A DNA stretch of 22,100 bases from Bog-756 sp035534835 (lineage in GTDB: Bacteria; Actinomycetota; Acidimicrobiia; Acidimicrobiales; RAAP-2): contig DATLRE010000086.1 of assembly GCA_035534835.1 (NCBI GenBank), positions 1-22,100 of the forward strand. The letters run 5' to 3'. The notes below the pieces were generated by a model. The model was not told where the DNA came from. It made no database searches and saw nothing but the letters and a program-made list of their open reading frames with translations. The translations under genes were made by a program, and so were the position numbers. Positions 7,869 through 14,741 of this stretch are shown here, piece by piece (within the stretch, counting starts at the first letter, position 1; each line of letters starts with the position of its first letter).

Positions 7869-8720
7869 ATGGCCCCGACCGCACCGGAGCCCGTGGCGGC
7901 CGACGTCCGTGCCTTCGACGGGCCGCTCCCCGGCAACCTGAGGGAGGCGCTGCGGGCCGAGTGGGCACGGGTGCTCCGACCGCCGTTCGAGACCCCGCTG
8001 ACCGTCGCCGTCAACGCCGGTCTGATGAGTTCGGCGTGGTTCTTCCTCCCACCGGCGCTCCTCGACGAGGTCTTCACGCTGCACGGCAGCATCGCCTTCG
8101 CCTTCGTGCTGTCGAGCTGGATGTACTCCGACGTCCCGGCCACGAACGTTCTGGCCCCGGACGCGCTCCGGGTCCGCACCGCCATCGACCAACCCCGGGT
8201 CCTGCGCCGCCTGCTCCTGGCCAGGAGCACGGTCCTGTGGTGCTTCGTCGCCCCCGTCTGCCTCCTGATCTCGTTCGTCCTGAACGCCGGCCGGGCGGAC
8301 GCGATCACGGCCGTGTACGCCGGCGTCGCCATCGGGATCGTGCCGTTCGGAGTGCTCGCCGTCTCGGGATGGCTCGGCATCCTCTTCCCGTACCATCCCG
8401 TCCCCCTGCGCTACCGGTGGAGCCACCGGCAGGACGGGAAGTCGATGCTCCTGCGCTGGGGCACCCTCGTCCTCCTCCCCTACGCGGTCGTGCCCGGGCT
8501 CACCGTCGCGTTCCTCGCACCGTCCCTCCTGGTCTGGGGGTTGACGTCCCCGAACGGCCTCACCCAGGAGCTGCCGGACAACGACTTCGGCCTGGGCATC
8601 GCCATGGCGTGCGCCATGGCCAGTGTCGCCGTGTGGCTCGGGCACCGCGTCGCCCTGCGCCTCATCGCGCGGCGCCGGGACGCGCTGGTGGCCTACCTCT
8701 CCGACCCCCGCCGCGGATGA
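7869..8720 (+). CDS. Polytopic membrane protein of unknown function
   Basis: 283 residues from ATG 7869. After a soluble acidic N-terminus (about 45 residues) there are about six hydrophobic segments: around MSSAWFFLPPALL, SIAFAFVLSSWMY, LWCFVAPVCLLISFVL, a long AITAVYAGVAIGIVPFG region ending WLGILFPYHPV, LRWGTLVLLPYAVVPGLTVA with FLAPSLLVWGL, and LGIAMACAMASVAVWLG, then a basic C-terminus. FPYHPVPLRYRW followed by DGKSMLLRWG resembles the cytoplasmic loops of ABC-2-type permease-like proteins, but no ATPase gene is next to it and I do not recognise the family. It is a single gene with its own promoter and a strong terminator directly after the stop. Confidence 0.8.
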   Translation: MAPTAPEPVAADVRAFDGPLPGNLREALRAEWARVLRPPFETPLTVAVNAGLMSSAWFFLPPALLDEVFTLHGSIAFAFVLSSWMYSDVPATNVLAPDALRVRTAIDQPRVLRRLLLARSTVLWCFVAPVCLLISFVLNAGRADAITAVYAGVAIGIVPFGVLAVSGWLGILFPYHPVPLRYRWSHRQDGKSMLLRWGTLVLLPYAVVPGLTVAFLAPSLLVWGLTSPNGLTQELPDNDFGLGIAMACAMASVAVWLGHRVALRLIARRRDALVAYLSDPRRG

Positions 8721-8723
8721 GCA

Positions 8724-8753
8724 CCCGCCCGCCCCGGACCCGGGGCGGGCGGG
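8724..8753 (+). terminator. Strong hairpin terminator
   Basis: A perfect 13-bp inverted repeat (CCCGCCCGCCCCG / CGGGGCGGGCGGG) with a 4-nt GACC loop begins 3 bp after the stop codon at 8720. No T run follows. Confidence 0.8.
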
Positions 8754-8792
8754 ATCCGTCCGGGGTGCCCTGGTGCCTGACAGGCTGGATCC

Positions 8793-9395
8793 GTGGTCAC
8801 CTCATCCATCCTCGGTGTCGGGGACGTCGAGCGCCGGGAACTCCTCGGAACGGCGCTGCGGGCGACGCTCAGCACCGCGGTGCTCCTCGCCGTGTACTTC
8901 CTGATGCCGATCAGCCACCGGCACCAGAGCCACAGCCTGGTGCGCGACATCGGCGTCCTGGCCCGACTGGGCGTCGCCATCGCCATCTTCCTCGCTGTCC
9001 TCCTGCTCGAGATCCGGGGAATCACCCGGGCGAAGCACCCGATGCTCCGGGCGGCGGTGGCGATGGCCGTCGTCATCCCCCTGTTCCTGATCTTCTTCGC
9101 CTGGATCTACCTGAACCTGTCGAATTCCGACCCCGGTACCTTCAGCACGGCGATGAGCCACGTCACCGCCCTCTACTTCACGGTGACGGTCTTCTCCACG
9201 GTCGGATTCGGGGACATCACGCCCGTCTCCGACCTGGCCCGGCTGGTGGCCACCGTCCAGATGCTCGCCGACCTCGTCGTGATCGCCGTGGTCGTCCGAC
9301 TCATCCTCGGCGTGGCGAGCCGCAGCGCCGACGAGCGGGCCTCGCCGGATCCGGCCGCCGCGACCGCCGGCCTGCAGGACGCGACCGACTCCTGA
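8793..9395 (+). CDS. Potassium channel with TVGFGD filter (Ion_trans_2 type)
   Basis: Forms a tetrameric K+-selective pore in the inner membrane. 200 residues from GTG 8793. Four hydrophobic segments: about 24-40, 52-74, 87-109 and 150-174. Between the last two are the pore helix (HVTALYFTVTVFS) and the K+ filter TVGFGD at residues 136-141. The two extra N-terminal helices before the pore unit, and the lack of a cytoplasmic RCK/TrkA domain, set it apart from simple 2-TM channels. The last 25 residues are polar and Ala-rich. Single gene: it follows a terminator, and a weak CAGGCT box lies 6 nt before the GTG (8781-8786), matching the leaderless layout of its neighbours. The gating signal is unknown. 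Confidence 0.88.
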   Translation: MVTSSILGVGDVERRELLGTALRATLSTAVLLAVYFLMPISHRHQSHSLVRDIGVLARLGVAIAIFLAVLLLEIRGITRAKHPMLRAAVAMAVVIPLFLIFFAWIYLNLSNSDPGTFSTAMSHVTALYFTVTVFSTVGFGDITPVSDLARLVATVQMLADLVVIAVVVRLILGVASRSADERASPDPAAATAGLQDATDS

Positions 9396-9445
9396 CCCGG
9401 CCCACAGGAGACCCCGTGGCGGGCCGGCACCACCGGGGCCCGTGC

Positions 9446-9451
9446 CACAAT
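9446..9451 (+). promoter_or_regulatory. Leaderless -10 box CACAAT before the NMO gene
   Basis: CACAAT is followed by 6 nt and the GTG at 9458. The spacing equals that of the other leaderless genes in the window and supports this start codon. Confidence 0.45.
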
Positions 9452-9457
9452 GCCCGG

Positions 9458-10399
9458 GTGCTCTCCAACCGCGTGACCGAACTCCTGGGCGTCGAGATCC
9501 CCATCGTCCAGGCCCCGATGGGGTGGATCGCCCGTTCGGCGCTGGCCTCCGCCGTGTCCAACGCCGGTGCCATGGGGGTCATCGAGACGTCGTCGGGAGA
9601 GCTCGACGCCGTCCGTGACGAGATCGCCCGGATGAAGGACCTGACGGACAAGCCCTTCGGCGTCAACATCGCCCAGGCCTTCGTGGCCGACCCCACCGTC
9701 ATCGTCGACTTCGTCATCTCCCAGGGGGTGCGCTTCGTCACGACGTCGGCGGGCAGCCCCACCACCTACACCTCCCAGCTGAAGGATGCCGGCCTGACCG
9801 TGTTCCACGTCGTGCCGACCCTGCGGGCGGCGGCCAAGGCGGTCGAGGCGGGCGTGGACGGGCTCATCGTCGAGGGCGGCGAGGGCGGCGGGTTCAAGAG
9901 CCCCCGGCCCGTGTCGACGATGGTCCTGCTCCCGGCCGTCACCTCGGCCTTCGACGTCCCCGTGATCGCCGCCGGGGGCTTCCTCGACGGCCGGACCATG
10001 GCGGCCGCCCTCGCTCTCGGGGCCGAGGGCGTCCAGCTCGGCACCGTCATGGTGACCGCCGAGGAGTCCCCGGTCCACCCCAACTGGAAGCAGGCGATCC
10101 TCGACGCCGCAGAGACCGACACCGTCTTCCTCAACCAGCACGCCTCGCCGGCCCTCCGGGCGCTCCGTACGGCCCGCTCGGAGGCGCTCGAGTTCGACCA
10201 CGGGCGCAACGCCATGGCGGCGTTCGGCAACGTCCGGGACCTCTACTTCGGTGGCGATCTGGAGGCCGGCATCGCCCTCGGCGGCCAGGTGGCCGGGCGC
10301 ATCGACGCCGTCCGGCCGGTCGCCGAGATCATCCGATCGTGCGCGGGCGGCTGCGAGGAGACGCTCGCCTCGCTCGCCGTCCGCTACGGCGCACCCTGA
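9458..10399 (+). CDS. Nitronate monooxygenase / 2-nitropropane dioxygenase family flavoprotein
   Basis: FMN-dependent TIM-barrel enzyme that oxidises alkyl nitronates (for example propionate 3-nitronate). Relatives include the enoyl-ACP reductase FabK. 313 residues from GTG 9458, the family length. Visible: PIVQAPMGWIARSALASAVS near the N-terminus, GVNIAQAF, VTTSAGSPTTYT, GVDGLIVEGGEGGGFKS, the FMN phosphate-binding region PVIAAGGFLDGRTMAAALAL with GAEGVQLGTVMV, and ESPVHPNWKQAI. GTG 9458 starts the family motif NRVTELLGVEIPIVQAPMG with a normal short N-terminus. Earlier in-frame codons lie inside the upstream gene region. Single gene between a channel and a convergent maturase; substrate not deducible. 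Confidence 0.88.
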   Translation: MLSNRVTELLGVEIPIVQAPMGWIARSALASAVSNAGAMGVIETSSGELDAVRDEIARMKDLTDKPFGVNIAQAFVADPTVIVDFVISQGVRFVTTSAGSPTTYTSQLKDAGLTVFHVVPTLRAAAKAVEAGVDGLIVEGGEGGGFKSPRPVSTMVLLPAVTSAFDVPVIAAGGFLDGRTMAAALALGAEGVQLGTVMVTAEESPVHPNWKQAILDAAETDTVFLNQHASPALRALRTARSEALEFDHGRNAMAAFGNVRDLYFGGDLEAGIALGGQVAGRIDAVRPVAEIIRSCAGGCEETLASLAVRYGAP

Positions 10400-10421
10400 C
10401 GGACCTTCCGTCCGCCGCCGT

Positions 10422-10440
10422 CCCCCGTCGCCGCCGGGGG
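10422..10440. terminator. Convergent-gene hairpin
   Basis: CCCCCG and CGGGGG pair over a 7-nt loop in the 63 bp between the ends of the convergent NMO and maturase genes. It may serve both strands. The stem is short and no T tract is present. Confidence 0.45.
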
Positions 10441-10462
10441 GCAGGGTGGAACCGGCCCGAGG

Positions 10463-11785
10463 TCACCGACCGTGGCAGGCCTTCGCCTTCCTGCCACTGC
10501 CGCAGGGGCACGGATCGTTGCGCCCGGCGTTGGCAAAGATCCCCCGGACCTCGTCGGCGTACCGCCCGGCACGGAGCAATCCGGCCATCAGGCGCATCGG
10601 GCCGTCGATGTGGGTGAAGAACGACTTGTAGCCGGCGCAGAGGTAGTTGAGGCCCGGCTCGCCGTCCGGGGCCGGCGTGAACCGGTTCCGTGGGCACTCG
10701 CCGTGGCAGGCGAAGCGGACCTCGCAGGTCCGGCAGTAGGCCGGGAGGGAGTCGGCCTTGGCCCGACCGAAGGCCTGCTGCTTCGGCGACGTGGCCAACT
10801 CGACCATCGTCGTGGTCCGGATGTTCCCGAGCAGGTGGTCGGGCTCGACGAAATGGTCGCACGAATAGAGGTCGCCGTTGTGTTCGAGGGCCAGTGCGTC
10901 GCCGCACGTCTCCCGGAAGATGCACAACGTCGAGGGCAGACCGCACCACGAGGCGAGGGCGGCGTCGAACAGCTGGACGAACACGGTGCCGACGTCCCGC
11001 GTGACCCACTCGTCGAAGACGGCCTCGAGGAACGCGCCCCAGGCCCGTGGGTCCACCGACCGGTCGGTCACGGTGTCGCCTTCCTGGAACCCGGTCTCGT
11101 TCTCCCGCTCCACGATCGGGATGAACTGGATGAAGGTGATCCCGAGGTCGTCCCGGAAGTAGCGGTAGACGTCGAGGGGACGCGCCTGGTTGGCGGCATG
11201 GACCGTGCACAGGACGTTGACGTCGACCCGGTGGTCGCGCAGGCGTTCCAGACCCCGCAGCACCCGGTCCGAGGTGGCCCCGCCCCGCTTGTCGACCCGG
11301 TAGCGGTCGTGGACGTCGGGTGGCCCGTCGATGCTGATCCCCACCAGGAACCGGTGGCGGGCCAGGAGCTCGCACCACTCGTCGGTCAGCAGCGTGCCGT
11401 TCGTCTGGAGGGTGTGCTGGAGCCGCTGGCCGGGACGGCGGACGGACTCCGCGGTCTCGACGGCACGGCGGAAGAAGTCGACGCCCATCAGCGTGGGCTC
11501 GCCGCCCTGCCATGCCACGGTGACCTCGCCGTCGGGCTGGGACCCGAGGTACTGGCGGAGGTACTCGGCCAGCAGGTCCTCGGACATGCGGAAGCGGTCG
11601 CCGGGGTAGAGCGCCTCCTTCGACAGGAAGAAGCAGTAGGCGCAGTCGAGGTTGCAGATGGGACCCGTGGGCTTGGCGAGCACGTGGAAGGGGACCCGCA
11701 GGGTGCTCGGGGGCCCGGACGGCACCGGACCCGTGCCCCGGCGGGACCGGGTCGGACCGAGCGGTATGCCGACCCTTTCGGTCAT
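10463..11785 (-). CDS. Anaerobic sulfatase-maturating enzyme-like radical SAM/SPASM protein with SEC-C tail
   Basis: Radical SAM enzymes of this family oxidise a Cys or Ser of sulfatases to formylglycine, using three [4Fe-4S] clusters. 440 residues. The SAM cluster motif CNLDCAYC is at Cys44/48/51 after HVLAKPTGPI. Next come WQGGEPTLMG, LQTNGTLL, VGISIDGPPDVHDRYR and QFIPIVERE, then SPASM cysteines in CIFRETCGDALALEHNGDLY followed by SCDHFVEPDHLLGNI, CRTCEVRFACHGECPRNRF and YLCAGYKSFF. The last 18 residues form a SEC-C zinc motif (NDPCPCGSGRKAKACHG), which is not part of the standard enzyme. ATG 11785 has a GGAG site 6 nt upstream. No sulfatase gene lies in the window, so the target protein is unknown. 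It could act on another peptide substrate. Confidence 0.88.
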   Translation of the reverse strand: MTERVGIPLGPTRSRRGTGPVPSGPPSTLRVPFHVLAKPTGPICNLDCAYCFFLSKEALYPGDRFRMSEDLLAEYLRQYLGSQPDGEVTVAWQGGEPTLMGVDFFRRAVETAESVRRPGQRLQHTLQTNGTLLTDEWCELLARHRFLVGISIDGPPDVHDRYRVDKRGGATSDRVLRGLERLRDHRVDVNVLCTVHAANQARPLDVYRYFRDDLGITFIQFIPIVERENETGFQEGDTVTDRSVDPRAWGAFLEAVFDEWVTRDVGTVFVQLFDAALASWCGLPSTLCIFRETCGDALALEHNGDLYSCDHFVEPDHLLGNIRTTTMVELATSPKQQAFGRAKADSLPAYCRTCEVRFACHGECPRNRFTPAPDGEPGLNYLCAGYKSFFTHIDGPMRLMAGLLRAGRYADEVRGIFANAGRNDPCPCGSGRKAKACHGR

Positions 11786-11866
11786 CGATGCTCCTCTCGT
11801 GCGGGACGCCCATGCCGGTGAAGTGCACGTCCGGGGGCCGACGCGGCGGTGGGCCCGCCACAGGGG

Positions 11867-12322
11867 TCAACCTAGCGACCATCCGGAGCGCGGACGTCCG
11901 GGCACCGACCTACCGAGCGCTTGCGGCTCCGGTCGACGAACCCGTCGCCCGGGCCTTGCGGGCCGGCGCCTTCCGGGCCGGTGCCTTGCGGCCGGCGCCT
12001 TCGTCGCGCCTGCCCGCTTCACTGCGGCGTTGCGTGCCGTCGATCTGGTCGCCGGGGCGCGTCCGGCCGTATCCGCCCCCACCTGGACGAGTCGGTGGGC
12101 GAACTCGCAGGAGGTGCCGACCAGCTCCTCGGTCATCCGGAACGCCGAATCGATGACCCGCCGACGCGCACCGGCGTCCGGACCCACGTCGGGGAACGCG
12201 TTGTTGACCGTGTCGAGGAACCTGCGCACCGCTTCGAGCGCCGTCCGTTCCGCTTCCGCCAGTGAATCGATGATCCGATCGGCCCCGTCCTCACGTGGCC
12301 TGGCCCGCTTCGTCGCCGTCAC
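11867..12322 (-). CDS. Small helical protein with Lys/Ala/Pro-rich tail, apparently frameshifted
   Basis: GTG 12322 has a GAGGAG site 3 nt upstream; as it stands the frame encodes 151 residues. Residues 1-80 are a predicted helical domain (IIDSLAEAERTALEAVRRFL, VIDSAFRMTEELVGTSCEFA), reminiscent of phasin-like or other small coiled-coil proteins, but I do not recognise a family. From about residue 107 the DNA holds 15-bp repeats encoding KAPAR. The first unit has 14 bp (between 11988 and 11998), after which the reading frame shows rare AGG/CGA codons. In the +1 frame the repeats read KAPARKAPARKARA and end at TAG 11910-11912, giving about 137 residues. This points to a one-base loss, real or a sequencing error. 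Such tails usually bind DNA or other polyanions. Confidence 0.6.
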   Translation of the reverse strand: MTATKRARPREDGADRIIDSLAEAERTALEAVRRFLDTVNNAFPDVGPDAGARRRVIDSAFRMTEELVGTSCEFAHRLVQVGADTAGRAPATRSTARNAAVKRAGATKAPAARHRPGRRRPARPGRRVRRPEPQALGRSVPGRPRSGWSLG

Positions 12323-12424
12323 GACCTCCTCGTCGTCGCCCGCCTCGGTACAGGCGCTGCGACAGGGGTGACCGGAGGAATCCCCATCGACCAGAGGCGC
12401 TCGCCACGTGTCCGCCCACTCCTC

Positions 12425-12502
12425 GGCACCGGTCCTGCTCCGCCACGGCCCGACGGGATCGGGCGCCGGGGCGGCCACGAACGGACGGACCGGACCGGTG
12501 CC
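12425..12502. other. 11-bp inverted repeat downstream of the acyl-CoA dehydrogenase gene
   Basis: GGCACCGGTCC (12425-12435) and its exact complement GGACCGGTGCC (12492-12502) are 56 nt apart, in the 188 bp between the acyl-CoA dehydrogenase stop and the next start. The second arm begins 9 bp after the stop. It may be a long terminator stem or a protein site; the core ACCGGT is itself palindromic. Confidence 0.4.
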
Positions 12503-12510
12503 TGCGGTGG

Positions 12511-13719
12511 TCAGGCGTACCGGCCCAGTTCGGCGCGGGCCAGCTGGCGTCGGTGGACCTCGTCGGGACCGTCCGCGAACCGGAGCGTGCGCAGCCCGGC
12601 ATACATCCGCGCCAGTGGGAAATCGTCGGACACGCCTCCACCACCGTGGGCCTGGATGGCCCGGTCGACGACACGGAGCGCCATGTTGGGAGCCACCACC
12701 TTGATGGCCGAGATCTCGGTCGCCGCTCCCTTGTGACCGACCGTGTCCATGAGGTGGGCGGCCTTGAGCGTGAGCAGGCGGGCCTGCTCGATCTCGATGC
12801 GCGAATCGGCGATCCACTCCCGGATGACCCCCTGAGCGGCCAGCGGCTTGCCGAAGGCCTCACGACCGAGCACCCGTCGGCACATCAGTTCGAGCGCCCG
12901 CTCGGCCATGCCGATGCAGCGCATGCAGTGGTGGATCCGACCCGGCCCGAGCCGCGCCTGTGCGATGGCGAAACCCATCCCCTCCTCGGCGACGAGGTTG
13001 GACGCCGGCACCCGGACGTCCTCGAACCGCAGCTCGCAATGGCCCTCGCGGTCGGTGTACCCGAAGACCGGAAGGTTCCGCACGATCGTGAGTCCCGGAG
13101 TCCCCCGGGGTACGAGGATCATGGACTGCTGCTGGTGGCGGGCCGCGGACGGATCGGTCTTGCCCATCACGATGAAGACGGCGCAGCGCTCGGAGGCCGC
13201 ACCCGAGATCCACCACTTCCTCCCGTTGAGCACGTAGTCGTCCCCGTCGCGGACGATCGAGAGCTGGATGTTGGTGGCGTCCGACGAGGCCACGTCGGGT
13301 TCGGTCATGGCGAACGCCGAGCGGATCCGCCCCTCGAGCAGCGGCACGAGCCACTCGTCCTTCTGCCGGTCGCTCCCGAACAGAGCCAGGACCTCCATGT
13401 TCCCCGTGTCCGGTGCCGAGCAGTTCATGGCCTCGGAAGCCAGGTGGCTGCGTCCGGCGAGCTCGGCCAGGTAGGCGTAGTCGAGGTTGGGGACCGGATC
13501 CGGCGTCCACGGCGTGGCGTGGGGCATGAAGAGGTTCCACAGTCCCCGCTCCTTGGCCTCTGCCTTCAGCTCCTCGATCACACCGGGGTGGGCATGGGGG
13601 TCGCCGGCGGCCCGCATCTGCTCCTCGTAGACCGGCTCGGCCGGCAACACGACGCTCTCGATGAACTCGCTGACGCGCAGGCGAAGGTCCGCCCCGCGGG
13701 GGCTCGGCTCGAAACTCAT
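12511..13719 (-). CDS. Acyl-CoA dehydrogenase (ACAD10/11-like)
   Basis: FAD enzyme making the alpha,beta double bond in acyl-CoA, the first step of beta-oxidation. 402 residues, full length. Helical N-domain (LRVSEFIESVVLPAEPVYEE), then the flavin and substrate region SAFAMTEPDVASSDATNIQ and NGRKWWISGAASERC, the beta-domain ending HCELRFEDVRVPASNLV, and the C-terminal helical domain with GRIHHCMRCIGMAERALELM, QAHGGGGVSDDFPLARMYAG and TLRFADGPDEVHRRQLARAE. The Arg/His-rich middle and the missing usual catalytic Glu pattern resemble the ACAD10/11 branch, which can act on longer or 4-hydroxy acyl chains. Start ATG 13719 has AGGAG 8 nt upstream. No partner thiolase or ETF gene is in view. Confidence 0.9.
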   Translation of the reverse strand: MSFEPSPRGADLRLRVSEFIESVVLPAEPVYEEQMRAAGDPHAHPGVIEELKAEAKERGLWNLFMPHATPWTPDPVPNLDYAYLAELAGRSHLASEAMNCSAPDTGNMEVLALFGSDRQKDEWLVPLLEGRIRSAFAMTEPDVASSDATNIQLSIVRDGDDYVLNGRKWWISGAASERCAVFIVMGKTDPSAARHQQQSMILVPRGTPGLTIVRNLPVFGYTDREGHCELRFEDVRVPASNLVAEEGMGFAIAQARLGPGRIHHCMRCIGMAERALELMCRRVLGREAFGKPLAAQGVIREWIADSRIEIEQARLLTLKAAHLMDTVGHKGAATEISAIKVVAPNMALRVVDRAIQAHGGGGVSDDFPLARMYAGLRTLRFADGPDEVHRRQLARAELGRYA

Positions 13720-14003
13720 GGCTCACTCCTCTGTCGGGTGCGCGGGCGCCGGTCGGACCGCGCCGCCGCCGCCGGGGGCGGGACGGCAGGTCGGTCGTGC
13801 GTCCTGCGTTGTCCGAGGGTAGCCAACCGCGACCCCGACGGGGTGCAGCGCCCATGTCCACACGGGGTTACGGGGGATCTGCGACGGATCCGACGGCACG
13901 CCGGTTCCCACGGAGGGTGGCGTTCTGGGACTTTCGCCCCCGGTCCGGCGCGGCCGATTCCGCGGATCCCCGGGGTCGAAGGTCACAACTGGTCGACCGG
14001 CGA

Positions 14004-14030
14004 TCAAGTTGCCCCGGAACGGTCCCGAAG
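14004..14030 (+). promoter_or_regulatory. Possible sigma-28 (FliA/WhiG)-like promoter
   Basis: TCAAGTT (14004-14010), a 14-nt spacer and CCGAAG (14025-14030) resemble the TCAAG / CCGATA-type boxes of actinobacterial FliA/WhiG-dependent motility and surface genes. A start near 14036 would leave a leader of about 65 nt. The second box is one or two bases off, so this is tentative. Confidence 0.25.
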
Positions 14031-14054
14031 GCAGGTCCATGTACACAACCGAGA

Positions 14055-14080
14055 GTTGCAGACGGTGGGCCGTCGGCAAC
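14055..14080 (+). promoter_or_regulatory. Leader hairpin before the secretory operon
   Basis: GTTGC-A-GACGG, loop TGGG, CCGTC-G-GCAAC: two 5-bp stems separated by one mismatch. It ends 10 nt before the AGGAGG ribosome site. It could modulate translation or stabilise the mRNA. I do not recognise a known riboswitch class. Confidence 0.45.
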
Positions 14081-14100
14081 CGACCACTGCAGGAGGCGCA

Positions 14101-14616
14101 ATGCAGCGACACATCGACAGGAAGGTGATGATGCTCGCCCTCGCCGCCGGACTCACGTTCGGCGCGGGCGGTATCGCCGCCGCCTACTTCACCTCGAGCG
14201 GCACCGGATCCGGTCGCGCCGACGTCGGCACAACCACGGGCGCCTTCGACGTGACCACCGGCGGGCCCGCGACGCCCCTGCTCCCGGGCGACGGGCCCCG
14301 GGCGTTCGACGTGGCGATCACCAACACCAGCGGCGCCGATGCGCACATCGGCACCGTCTACGAGGCCGTGGCCCGGTACGGGGACTCCGGCGACGCCGCC
14401 ACCCAGGACGGTGCCGACATCCCCGGCTGCTTGGCCGGTTGGTTCTCCGTGACGCCGTCGCTGGCGGTCGACGAGCTCGTGGCGCCGGGGGCCACGGTGC
14501 ACGCATCCGACGGAGGGCATCCCCTGCCGACCGTCACCCTGTCGGAGTCCGCCACGAATCAGGACGCATGTCAGGGCCGGTCCGTCGGGATCACCTTCGG
14601 CACGGCCGGACCCTGA
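14101..14616 (+). CDS. Secreted protein with SipW/TasA-like signal peptide
   Basis: 171 residues; ATG 14101 with a perfect AGGAGG site 4 nt upstream. The N-terminus is MQRHIDRKVMMLALAAGL, a hydrophobic core, then AAAYFTSSGTGSGRADVG, the pattern of TasA/camelysin-type exported proteins cut by SipW-like signal peptidases. The remaining 130 residues look like one beta-sandwich: LLPGDGPRAFDVAITNTSGA, a Cys pair region (IPGCLAGWFSVTP), then PTVTLSESATNQDACQGRS and a VGITF end. The last part aligns by eye with the C-terminus of the next gene's protein. First gene of a three-gene operon of exported proteins. Possible roles are a surface fibre or pilin-like subunit; there is no direct evidence. Confidence 0.78.
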   Translation: MQRHIDRKVMMLALAAGLTFGAGGIAAAYFTSSGTGSGRADVGTTTGAFDVTTGGPATPLLPGDGPRAFDVAITNTSGADAHIGTVYEAVARYGDSGDAATQDGADIPGCLAGWFSVTPSLAVDELVAPGATVHASDGGHPLPTVTLSESATNQDACQGRSVGITFGTAGP

Positions 14617-14633
14617 CCACCGGCCACCCGGGC

Positions 14634-14685
14634 CCCGATGGGCCCGGGTGGACCGTCGCCGCACGGTCCACCCGGGGCCATCGGG
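14634..14685 (+). terminator. 23-bp hairpin between first and second secretory genes
   Basis: The left arm 14634-14656 pairs with 14663-14685 over a 6-nt loop (cgccgc), with a single mismatch in 23 pairs. It starts 18 bp after the stop of gene one. It lacks a T tract. It could end most transcripts, leaving gene one in excess over genes two and three, or protect the mRNA 3' end. Confidence 0.75.
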
Positions 14686-14741
14686 TTGCCGGCCACACAA
14701 CCACCAGCTCGACCACCCGCGACCCGGACATCGGAGGCGCC

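Larger units (their letters stand above)
13720..14100. other. Divergent 381-bp intergenic region before the secretory operon
   Basis: No gene is supported here. Open frames on either strand are extensions or shadows without family features. The right half holds the leader of the plus-strand operon: a sigma-28-like box pair (14004-14030), a hairpin (14055-14080) and the ribosome site AGGAGG at 14091-14096. A GGTCGACC palindrome is at 13991-13998. The left end holds the ribosome site of the acyl-CoA dehydrogenase. Confidence 0.6.

Noticed and set aside
12323..12817. N-terminal extension of the small helical protein to 12817
   Set aside because: It overlaps the acyl-CoA dehydrogenase gene antisense-free but in another frame with Arg/Pro/Gly-rich nonsense; GTG 12322 has a clear ribosome site.
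13985..14100. Leader of the secretory operon as a c-di-GMP or c-di-AMP riboswitch
   Set aside because: The conserved blocks of those aptamers are not present; only a hairpin can be supported.
13797..14741. Upstream extension of the repeat-protein frame back to 13797
   Set aside because: The extension covers the first secretory gene in the wrong frame; ATG 14742 has a GGAGG site and begins a normal signal sequence.
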